From Molossus alvarezi (Eukaryota; Chordata; Mammalia; Chiroptera; Molossidae), in the NCBI GenBank assembly GCA_037176705.1, contig JBAWUJ010000130.1, forward strand, positions 1 through 64,000: DNA of 64,000 nt, given 5' to 3'. Position 1 is the first letter of the stretch; each line of letters starts with the position of its first letter. Made by a program: the position numbers and the translations under genes. The notes under the pieces were generated by a model that was given only the letters and a program-made list of their open reading frames with translations, was not told where the DNA came from and searched no databases. This document shows, in pieces, positions 31,466 through 40,331 of this stretch.

Positions 31466-32855
31466 GTGTCTCGCACCCTGCCCCTTCATGTCCTATTCCC
31501 CTGCACTGCCCAACCATGGACAGTCCTATTTCCCTACCCTCCACCCTACAAAAACTGGACTGTCCCTCTGCCCTACTTCTCCATGGACTGTCCTGTTTCT
31601 TCTACCTACCCCTTCTATTAACTGTCCAGTTTCCCTGCCCTGCTCCTCCACAGACTGTCCTGTCCCTCTGCCACTCTTCCTCTATGGACTGTCCTGATTC
31701 TTCTTCCTGCTCCTTCTACTGACTGTCCTGTTCTTCCACCCTGATCCCCTCCATGGACTGTCCTGTCTCTCTGCGCTGTCCCTCCATGGACTGTCCTATC
31801 CCTTCTTCCTGCCCCCTCCATGGACTGTCCTGTTTTCCTGCCCTGCCCCCTTCATGTATTGTCCTTTTGTTATTTATGCCCTCTCCAGGGACTGTCATGT
31901 TCCTTCATCCTGCCCTTTCAATGGATGGTTCTGTCCTTCTGCCCAGCCCACTCCATGAACAATCCTGTTTTTTCACCCTGCCCTTTTCATGACAGTTCTG
32001 TCCCTATGCCCTGCCCCCTCTATGAAAGTCCTGTCCCTTCTTTCTGCCCCCTCCATACACTGTCCTGTTTCCTTGCCTTACCCTCTTCATGTACTGTCCT
32101 GTCACTTCTCCCTGATCTATGGGCTGTCCTGTCCCTTCTACCTGCCCCTTCCATGTACTGTCCAGTTTCCTAGCCCTGCTCCTTCTTCAACAGTTCTGTC
32201 CCTCAGTCCTGCCCCCTCCGTGGATGGTCCTGTTCCTCCACAGTACCCCTCCATGGACGGTCTTGTCCCTCCACCATGCTCCCTCCATGGACAGTTCAGT
32301 TTCCATGCCCTGCCCCTCTATGGTATGTCCTGTTCCTCCACCCTGCCCCCTCCACGGATGGTTCTCTCCCTCTGCACGGCCCCCTCCATGGATGGTCTGG
32401 TCTGTCCACCTGACCTCCTCCATAGACTCTTTTGTTCCTTCTCTCTGCCCTTTTTACAGACTGTCCTGTTTCCCAGCCCTGCCCTTCCATGGACCGTCCT
32501 GTCTCTTCTCCCTGCCCCATCCATGGACTGTTCTGTCCTTTCTCCATGCCCACTTCATTGACAGTCCTGTCCCTTCTCCCTGCCTGAACCATTGTTTTTC
32601 TGCCTTGCACTTCCGTAGACTGTCCTGTCCTTCTGCCCTGCCCTTTTATGGACTGTTCTGTTTCTTCTCCCTGTCCTCTCCATAGACTGTCTTTTTTCCC
32701 TGCCCTTCCCCTCCATAAACTATTCTGTCCCTGTGCCATGCTTAGCCTGGACTGTCCTGTTATCCTGCTCTGCCCCTCCATGGGTGGTCCTGTTCTTCTG
32801 CCCTGCCCCTCCATGGACTGTTCTGTTTTCCTGCCCTGTCCTTTTAGTCACAGGC
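31466..32855 (+). repeat. CT-rich minisatellite, domain II (33-34 bp period)
   Basis: The unit changes to CCATGGACTGTCCTGT plus a run such as ttccctgccctgcccct. Unit starts at 31,751, 31,784, 31,818 and 31,851 show a 33-34 bp period; the same holds near 32,218-32,318. Because 33 is a multiple of three, open frames with 11-residue repeats such as MDCPVSLPCPS appear on the plus strand and matching ones on the minus strand. They switch frame whenever a 34- or 35-bp unit occurs. Confidence 0.9.
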
Positions 32856-33431
32856 TTCTGTGGGGCATGTGGTCCATTCTCTGGCCTTCACCTCTCCTGC
32901 CTCCAAAATGTGTCACAATCTCTGTATCTGAAGTACTTTTCTCATCCTCCTTATCTGTCCCAATTCCATTTGTGCTCTCAAGGCACATCTCAAATATCAT
33001 TTCAAATGTCAAATCACAAAGTGATCTTTAAGAATTATAAATCAGATTATGTCATTCTTGTGACTGGAGCTCTTCATGGTTCTGATACATTTTCAAGCCC
33101 CTGGAGGATCCTTTACCCACCTGTCCTCATTTGCACCTGCCAGCCTGGCTCTTCTGCCCACGGGCACTTGCTGTGCCATTGGGGTGACTTCCTTGGTTCT
33201 CTATGTGGTGGCTCTGACTCAACAGCTAAGTCTGAGTTTACATATTACAGGATCTAGGGGAGCTCTTTACTGAGTTTGCTGGGGAATCACCCTGAAGTGG
33301 CCCACACTTAGCCCTTTGGGTATCCTGTGACAACAGGTCACAGAGGTGAGACAGATCACAATGGCAAAACAGGTCATAGTGGTAACCCAGTGGCCATCTC
33401 AGTTCAGCTAGGTGGGCCAAGGTAACCATGT
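32856..33431 (+). other. Unassigned; possible L2-type LINE remnant
   Basis: The part 32,950-33,110 ('ataaatcagattatgtcattc', 'tcttcatgg', 'aagcccctggaggatcc') resembles from memory the 3' region of ancient L2 elements. The rest shows nothing I can name. A 'caggtcacaRNggt' motif recurs three times at about 33.33-33.38 kb. Confidence 0.35.
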
Positions 33432-33435
33432 GTTT

Positions 33436-33656
33436 TGTTTTGTTTTGTTTTTTAATTCTCACCTGAGAATATATTTATTGATTTGAGAGAGATAGAAAAC
33501 CACTGTGAGACAGAAACATTGATTGGTTGTCTTTCCTATGTGTCCTGACTGGGGAATAGAACCCACAACCTAGATATGTGCCCTGACCAGAAATTAAACC
33601 CACAACCTTTTGGTGTATGGGACAGTGTTCTAACAAACTTATCTACCTGTCCAGGG
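33436..33656 (-). mobile_element. tRNA-derived SINE, older type
   Basis: On the minus strand: tRNA-like head (CCCTGGACAGGTAGATAAGT), 'gtctaatttctggtcagggca'-like middle and an A/C-rich tail (AAAAC repeats). The near-perfect 17-bp target duplication AAGGTAACCAKGTGTTT flanks it (about 33,419-33,435 and 33,658-33,674). Confidence 0.88.
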
Positions 33657-34709
33657 CAAGGTAACCAGGTGTTTCTGAAGGTGGGAAGGGTGTTAGGTGG
33701 GTGGGTCAGAAATGCTGAGAAAAGAACAACCCATGTTGCTGGCTTTGGGGCTGGATAAAAAGACCATAAGCCAAGGTCTGTGGCAGCCCCTGGAAGCTGG
33801 GAGTGGCTTTGGCAGGGACATGGAAGGAAACTGTTCCATAGGAGCAGATGCTCCCAGCACCCATGAGCAGGGCATGGAGAGGGGTGCAGCCCAAAGAATC
33901 AATTAGTTTCTGCTCCACAGCACCTGTGATCACACTCTTTGGTGTAAGCCACTTCCTTCGAGGTCATTTGTTAGGGCACAAGAGAAAACCCATATGGTCC
34001 CCGTCCTTCCCTGGTCACATCAGCTGGGTCTGTTTCCACCATGGCCCCTATTATCTTCTCATATACAGTGTTGTTGTCACCTGTCTGTCTCCCAGTCCTC
34101 TCTACACCTGAACAGTAACCTGTGGAGGCCTCGCCCCTGAGACACAGGCCCAGTTCTGCCACAGAGGAGCAAGGGTCACACACTTCACACCATGTTGAAA
34201 AAATGTTTAATAAGTCTGGGAGTAAAGTGCTCTTTTCTGACTTCACAAAATTGTATTTGTGTAATAAAACCAACTCATTAACATATAAATATATATGATT
34301 TCTTAAACTTTTTTAGGATGTCTCAAATAAACTCACAAAATTATTGTATGTATCTATGTCTCAGTGTTTGGTTCAGGAATGCAGTTGTTGCTTTGTGAGC
34401 TGCCTTATGGAGGGAGGGGGTCTGACTGCAGACCAGCTTCTCATCAGGATTTGCCTCCTGTCCCTCTCCCGACAGGCCAGGCCTGTGGCCTTTGGTGGCC
34501 AGTTGACCTGTGGTGTTCCTGACATGTTATCTCATGTTCACCTGCCTGGTGGTGTTCTGTCAGGGTCAGGGGACTCTCCCTGGGGCTGTAGCAGCCTGGT
34601 TGTCTTAGCCCCTGGAACTTGTGTTCATTTCTTACTTAGGGATCTGGAATTGCAGACAATGGAAGTTGGAGCAGCTCAGATGCTGTTTGCTCCTGCCTAA
34701 AGGTGGAAC

Positions 34710-35333
34710 ATGAAGACAACATTCTCACTGCCCTGCCAGCCCGACAGCAGGGTCTGCCCAGTGATCACGGTGGAATGGAACTCTGTGACCACAAAGCACA
34801 GGGGGAACACCAGATGGGCCAGAGGGAAAGTGACTTCAGGAGTATCTGGCACTCCAACCACTTGGGTGAGGCCACCACCAAGGCACAGAAAGAAGGCCAG
34901 AGGGTTGCTGTTCTGTAGGCACCTGGGCAGTAGGGGTGAGAAACCCTGTGGGAAATGCAGATCCCATGCCCCCCCCACTTACACTCCTCCTGAAGACCTC
35001 CCTTGGGGCAGTTCTGCACCTGAGCTCATTTTACAGCTGGGAAAACTGATTCCAGGCCCCAGCCTTGCCATGCCCACAACAGAGCCTGAGATTCAGGGTT
35101 GGTGTAGTCCCCCAAATTCACCACAGGTCAGTGAGCAGCCCTTTCCCCTCAGGTGCTGGGCAAGCTGTGGCTTCCAAAGACTTCAAGCTCCCAGGGAACC
35201 ATTTACCCCCAAACCCTTGAAGCACACCTGTCCATGCACTGAGGGTGTGGCTGACAGGCACAACCTTTTATTGGCCACTGGTACACCAGGTGACCAGCCT
35301 TACCCTCACAGTGAGTTGATTGGCCAACCTTAG
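34710..35333 (+). other. 207-codon open frame, unrecognised
   Basis: This is the longest open frame outside repeats and transposable elements. The translation is rich in Pro, Arg, Gly and Ser, without a signal peptide, membrane segment or domain I recognise. Overlapping frames on both strands are also open for 70-94 codons, which suggests that stop-poor GC-rich DNA rather than selection explains it. The start context is not informative. I treat it as non-coding unless conservation shows otherwise. Confidence 0.2.
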
Positions 35334-35622
35334 GTATTTGAGCTGGCACTGGCCAATGGACTCTGGGACGCCACACCTCCTGCTCCATCCTCAGCTTCCA
35401 GGTGGCCTCCAGGTAAGGCCACAGGCTCCTGGGCTCAAGGTTCTACCCCAAGCTGTGGTCTCTCCAGCAGTGGTTCCCTGGGTTCCATGGTGCTTTAGGT
35501 AATTAAGTCCTTAAGCTCTTACAGCCAGGTGCAGCATACTTCCTGTTTCAGCTGTCTCTCACTGCTTCCAGTGCAGATGTGTAATGAATACACTCACGCT
35601 TGGGCAATTAGCCCATTGGGTG

Positions 35623-35790
35623 CTTTCAGGGTGAGTTCCAGCTCATCATGCAGACTTATCTATTCACATGTACACTGTACATTCAGGTAGCATTCTAGCC
35701 CTTATTATGCACACTTGGATAAGTACTTTCAGGGTTGCTTTCCAAACCCACCGTGCAGACCTTACCTATTCTCATGCAGAAACTTTACTT
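35623..35790. repeat. Imperfect tandem duplication, about 103 bp period
   Basis: CTTTCAGGG starts at 35,623 and 35,726 are each followed by a similar series: 'ttccagctcatcatgcagacttatctattcac' in the first copy and 'ttccaaacccaccgtgcagaccttacctattctc' in the second. Confidence 0.7.
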
Positions 35791-36047
35791 GGTCCACCTG
35801 GCCACTCTCCTCATGGAAATTTAGATGTCTCTTGGAATCTGACAGGCTGCTCTAATCCCCCAGCATGGATCAGGTTTGCAGGCAAAGACCATAATGTCCC
35901 CAAGAATCTGATACTGCCATTAGCTTTGTGAGGTCATCATGGAACCATGGGTAAGGACACACACAGGCTCCATAACAAGTGTCATGGAGCAGGGTCACTC
36001 ACACAAATATACTCACACACAATCACACTCCAGAAGTTCTCTATTCT

Positions 36048-36195
36048 GGGAGGTGATAAGACTCTCCTTCCACCCCAGTGGCAGGCCAAGAAATATTCCC
36101 TATCCTGAGCATCATCTATGCTCTTTGGGAAGCAATCAGACTCCCCTTCCATCTCAGCAGTGGGCCCAAGAAAATTCTTTATCCTGAGGGAACAA
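36048..36195. repeat. Imperfect tandem duplication, 79 bp period
   Basis: Copies start at 36,048 (GGGAGGTGATAAGAC) and 36,127 (GGGAAGCAATCAGAC). Both continue with 'tccttccaYcYcag', 'ggcc(c)aagaaa' and 'atcctgag'. Confidence 0.8.
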
Positions 36196-36199
36196 TTTG

Positions 36200-36530
36200 A
36201 TCCCCACCTAATATCCTAAGAAGATTTCCAGGACAGGAGAAGCTGCTCTGCATCTGGCCTTCTCAGTCTCACCCAGATAAACCGGTCACCCAGAACTCAC
36301 TTGCAGAGGCTTTTTACCAGATCTCCTTAAAACTTGTGGGGATGTATTGGCATCTCTCGGCTGCTCCTTCAAAAGCTAATTAAGTTATTTGGGGTCCTGG
36401 AATGTCTCAAGTGGTACCCCCCTATGAACCTCCAGGTGTCCAGCAGCCAGACCTCGAGAGGCTTCTCACCGTAGGCATATAATCTCTGGTGTCACAAAGC
36501 ACCAGATCTCTCACTGGGGCCTCCAAATAT
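36200..36530 (-). mobile_element. ERV leader downstream of 5' LTR
   Basis: On the minus strand this follows the LTR end and starts with a primer binding site. The stretch is what a retroviral leader before gag would occupy. No gag open frame is readable further down (below 36,200), so either the provirus is cut off or gag has decayed beyond recognition. Confidence 0.5.
36508..36525 (-). promoter_or_regulatory. Primer binding site, tRNA-Thr-like
   Basis: The minus strand reads TGGAGGCCCCAGTGAGAG, five bases after the LTR's terminal ACA. From memory the tRNA-Thr-complementary site is TGGAGGCCCCAGCGAGAT, which differs at two positions. This site would prime minus-strand DNA synthesis and marks the adjacent LTR as a 5' LTR. 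Confidence 0.7.
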
Positions 36531-36940
36531 TGTAACATGTCAGCGAGATAACCAGAGACACACAGCAAAATTTGTAAAGGAGCACTTTATTCACCAGTGG
36601 GCTGCAAGGGGCATAGTCTCCCCAAATCAACAGCCCCAAACCTTCTTTGTTGCCCACTTTAAAGGCACAAACTACAAAAAAAACTTACATTTTTGGTGTT
36701 GCTTTTGGCACTGTTAAGGGGGTGGGAACTGATACAGAAGGGGCAAGAGGAGCTGTTACGGGGTCCAGGCAACCATTAAGCTCTTTCTCTCATTAATTTC
36801 TCTGTGCAGATGTGTAATAAATACCATCATTAACCCCCTTAACTTCATAGTTTTCTCTGGGTTTCTCAAGGTTTTCATGTTCACATAAAACTGCCAGGGT
36901 ATGTACGTGCAGAAACTGATCGTCAGAATGGAGTTACTTC
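36531..36940 (-). mobile_element. 5' LTR (U3-truncated), same family as ERV A
   Basis: Homologous to 3,348-3,787 and 18,801-19,264 in the same orientation. It ends ATGTTACA at 36,531 and has AATAAA (complement of 36,586-36,591). The first about 45 bp of U3, present in the copy at 18.8 kb, are missing, and the LTR joins duplicated host sequence at about 36,940. The loss of the LTR edge means no target duplication can be found. Confidence 0.8.
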
Positions 36941-37045
36941 AATTGCTGGCTCTGCTGCTGGCAGCAGAAGCCTGAGGACAGGGTGCCTGAGGGGAAGGGC
37001 TGGGACAGAGGCCAATTTCCTGTAGGAGTCCCCTGAGCAGCAATT
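36941..37045 (-). repeat. Segment shared with 8,195-8,300 (inverted)
   Basis: Close match to the reverse complement of 8,195-8,300. It lies collinear with arm B when read on the minus strand. The intervening 37,046-37,475 has no counterpart next to arm A, where an ERV 3' half is found instead. Confidence 0.65.
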
Positions 37046-37475
37046 ATTATGGAGCCTACAGTGGGCAGCTTAGATATCTGGCCAGCACTGCCATCCTGAC
37101 CTCAGCACAGCCAGTCTAGATCAGAATGTGCAGTGGCTTCTGCCATGTATCAGCCCCTGAAGGGATGAACAAAGCACCACCAATGTCTGCCTCCTCCCTG
37201 AGCACCAATCCAGGCTTCCTCTGGAGGGTCTGTATGTCAAGCCGTGGTCCCCACAAAGTAGAACTTCCCAGGGCCCCACTCACACTGGGTGTCCCAGGAA
37301 GTCCTAAGAAGGGACCCCACAGCCACTTTTCTGTGTTTTAGGGACACTCATCAGCCTCAGAGTCTGCAATTCCAAATGCCCCCATTGGCTCAGAATAGAG
37401 AGAGAAAACCAACTTTCAAATAACTAGCTGAAACTCAACAGGAAACCACAGCATAAAATCAGAGTCTCCATGTCT
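37046..37475. other. Unassigned part of arm B
   Basis: About 430 bp of moderate-GC sequence between the shared segment and the SINE. No repeat or coding pattern is recognised. It probably represents ancestral sequence deleted from arm A together with the ERV's 5' LTR. Confidence 0.4.
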
Positions 37476-37605
37476 TGACTGGTAGGTCAGCTGGTTGTAG
37501 TGTTAGTTTGATAAACCAAGGTTGGGGTCTTGATCCCCAATGAGAGCACATACAAGAAGCAACCAAGCAATAAAAAAATAAAGTTGAACAACAACAAAAA
37601 ATCTA
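37476..37605 (+). mobile_element. Short tRNA-type SINE in arm B
   Basis: A tRNA-like head (GGTAGGTCAGCTGGTTGTAG, then 'ggttggggtcttgatcccc' as the box-B area) is followed by a short body and an A-rich tail. Its 3' half is also present in arm A (3,278-3,347), so it inserted before the duplication. Confidence 0.75.
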
Positions 37606-39565
37606 TGTTGTTTTTTCTCTGTGTGTCTCAAAAATCAATCAATCAATTACTTACATGATTGGGTCCTGTTCAAATGGGGTCAGAGGAATAACTGGGCATT
37701 TTAGCATCACTGCTGACCCTGGGCTGACACCAGCTGCACACACAGAAACAAGGTGACCAACTACTAGCACATGTGTGTTCTTATACACACCTTAGATATA
37801 CTATCAATACACAGAATCACACACTTACTTGACACACAAAGGAAGAGAAATATACAGATATACACAAACAGAAGACACACAAGGGCACAGTTGCGTGTTC
37901 CCACAGGTGCACAGGTATCTAGACACAAGTATAGAGGAACATTTTAAACTCATGTTTACACAGTCACAGAGATACACACATCTGGATACCAGACCAAAAC
38001 CTGTGCAGGCAGGCCTAGGGAAGATACCAGTGCTTTACAGACTATGGTTCTCCCCCCAAATAAACATCTCTCCTGCCCAGCACAACAACCTGCCTCCTTG
38101 CCAACATTTTTTGTTCATGCCCCCAGGTCCCTGAGTAAATAAGGTCCTAAAAACAGGCCTTGCCCTCCAGGGGACACTCAGTGAGCCAGCTTCCAAAGCC
38201 CAGGCAAGGACTATGAACAGAAAGAGAGGGAGAAGTGCCTACTCTCCAGCCCGTCCTATTGATGAGCACCATAAAGGACGCTGCCATTAGGCTGCTATGT
38301 TTCCAAAGCAGAGAAAGGTCTCAAGCAAAGGTCTACATTGGTGGTGCCAGACCTGCCCCGTCACTCCACCATGGTCTTTGGTGACACAAGAGGGGCTGAA
38401 CTGCAGCTCCAGGAGCCAGACTTAGCCTTGACTTCTTGGAAGAGGCAGCTGCCAGGATCCTCCTCACTGCCTCCACCAAAGCCCATATTCTGCACTGGGG
38501 TGGCCTTGTGGGACTGAACCTTCTTTAGGACCATCACCTCAGGCATCACACGGGGCACCAAATGGCCCTGGACAGCAGTGCCCACTAGCACTTTTAGTAT
38601 ATTCTCCTCACCATGCCCCAGGGGCCCACATGCATCATGAAGGGTCTTTAGAGCTCCCAAGATTCTGAGCCCAGAGGTAATGTTGAGCCCTGAATTACTC
38701 AACTTCTCCCCAATGGTCAAAAAAAGGTATTTTTACAGGCAACCTACGCATGTTACCCTGCACCTCCCTGGCCTTCTCCCAACCAGAAAAATCATTAACC
38801 TGACCAGCACTCTAGAGCCCTACAGCCCTGTGCCATCCTGTTTGGAACCCTGTAAGCCTAGAGCTCTGCCACTTGCCCCTTTCTGGGTTAGGGCTCTGTG
38901 GATTCCTCACAGTACTCCAGGGGATAGTCCTGAAAAGCATTTGCCCTCCCCATGAACCTGCATCTTTGTTTAGACATGAGGCCTCTTCAAAGCCATTCCC
39001 AGGTGTCTGGCTACCATGTGCCTATACTGCTCAGTGGTCATGGGGGTGGTAAGAACTGGGACCCCTGCTCATGTGTAGCCTCTTCTCCAAGACCAGAACC
39101 CACTGATCCCTCTGCTAGCTGACCCTCTCTTTAAGGAAAACCCTTCCAGGTACGGAAGCCAATCCTCAGGGCCATAGGAGGCATGCTCTCCACCCAGCTC
39201 ATCTGGAGGGTACTCTGACTGCAGCCCTGGCACTGCTGGCATTAATCCTTTGAGGCCACTGCAAGGGCTGAGTGGTGCCTTCACCCCAGGGCTTTTCTGG
39301 TCTTCTGACTGCAAGCTTTGTGTCCTGAAAAACAAGCATGCCAAAATATCCCCCACATACAGAAGGCACCTTGGTGCATTGTGGGAAGCCCCTGCTCACA
39401 TTTCATGGCCCTTAAGTTGGGACACTTCATTCCTATTGTGGGCACACAGAATTTGCCCAAGATTTACTGAATGCTGCCTATAGAAGGACAGGGTGGTGTT
39501 GAGGTGGGGCAAATGGAAATAGAGAAGACAGGGACTAGGCATTACCTATGTTGGGGAGGGGTGAG
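37606..39565 (-). repeat. Inverted duplication, arm B
   Basis: Reverse-complement homologue of 1,310-3,277 with about 80% identity by eye and several small indels. The AC-rich 37.75-37.99 kb part mirrors the TG-rich part of arm A. The proximal end meets an old L1 fragment at about 39.57 kb; the arm A counterpart meets an LTR. Spacing between the arms is about 34 kb. Confidence 0.8.
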
Positions 39566-39574
39566 GTCAAGATG

Positions 39575-39820
39575 GCTTAGAAAAGCCCACATTCACCACT
39601 CTTATTTAACATAATACTGGAAGTCTTAGCCACAGCGACTAGAAAAAATATAAAGGATCCAAATCAAAAAGGAGAACGTAAAACTGTTATTATTTGCAAA
39701 TGACATGATACTGTACATAAAGAACCCTAAAGACTTCATCAAAAATCCACTAGATTTAATAAACAAATTTGGTAAAGTATCAGGATACAAAGTTAACATC
39801 AAGAAATAAACAGTATTCTG
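39575..39820 (+). mobile_element. Old L1 fragment (ORF2 RT core), part 1
   Basis: Plus-strand ORF2 around the polymerase motif: the 'ttatttgcaaatgacatgatactgt' stretch encodes the FA(D/N)DMIL area, and 'aaagttaacatcaagaaa' follows. It continues at 46,348 after a SINE and a full-length L1 inserted at nearly the same point. Confidence 0.82.
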
Positions 39821-40079
39821 TTTTTTTTGTTCGTTTGTTTTTATCCTCACCCGAGGACATTTTTTCTTTCTTTTTTTGTTCATATAAAGTGAAAGGGAGA
39901 GAGAGGAAGAGAGAAACATTAATGTAAAAGAGACACACTGAGTGGCTGTCCCCCGTGTGACCCAACTACAGCCAAGGACAAACTGCATCTGAGGTGCATG
40001 CCCTTAGTGGGAATTGAACTCGGGTCTCTCTGGATCACAGGCCGACACTCTAACCACGGAGCAAAACCAACCAGGGTTC
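39821..40079 (-). mobile_element. Ves-like SINE, full length
   Basis: Same type as the SINE at 15.6 kb, with head at the high-coordinate end and T-rich complement of the tail at 39,821. Imperfect target duplication: AAACAGTATTCTG (39,808-39,820) against AAAAAGCATTCTT (40,080-40,092). Confidence 0.88.
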
Positions 40080-40331
40080 AAAAGCATTCTTTTTTTTTTT
40101 ATTGATTAATTTTTGTTACAGATGTTTCTCCTTTTTCCCCCACTGATTCCCCCCACCTTCTCCCTCCCTGCCCCTTCCCCAGATTGTTGTCCATGTCCAC
40201 TGTTCATGCATACATGCATATAAGTCCTGTGGTCCATCCCTTCCCCACCTCCCCCCTCTTTAGGGGATTGTCAGTGTGTACCCCACATCCACATCTCTGG
40301 GACTACCCAACTCCTCAAACTGTTATGTTCA

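Larger units (their letters stand above)
33675..36199. other. Unassigned, possibly unique DNA
   Basis: The longest part of the window without recognised transposable elements. It has moderate GC, AT-rich at 34.19-34.35 kb, and contains two small tandem duplications and a 207-codon open frame (separate entries). No splice-site-bounded coding pattern could be supported by eye. Confidence 0.4.

Noticed and set aside
31488..32814. Cys/Pro-rich 11-residue repeat proteins on the plus strand and Gly/Arg/Gln-rich ones on the minus strand
   Set aside because: They follow from a 33-bp unit and change frame at each 34- or 35-bp unit. There is no start, splice or conservation evidence.
24310..32855. CRISPR-like array of short repeats
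   Set aside because: There are no identical repeats with unique spacers; units are degenerate and contiguous, in a mammalian context.
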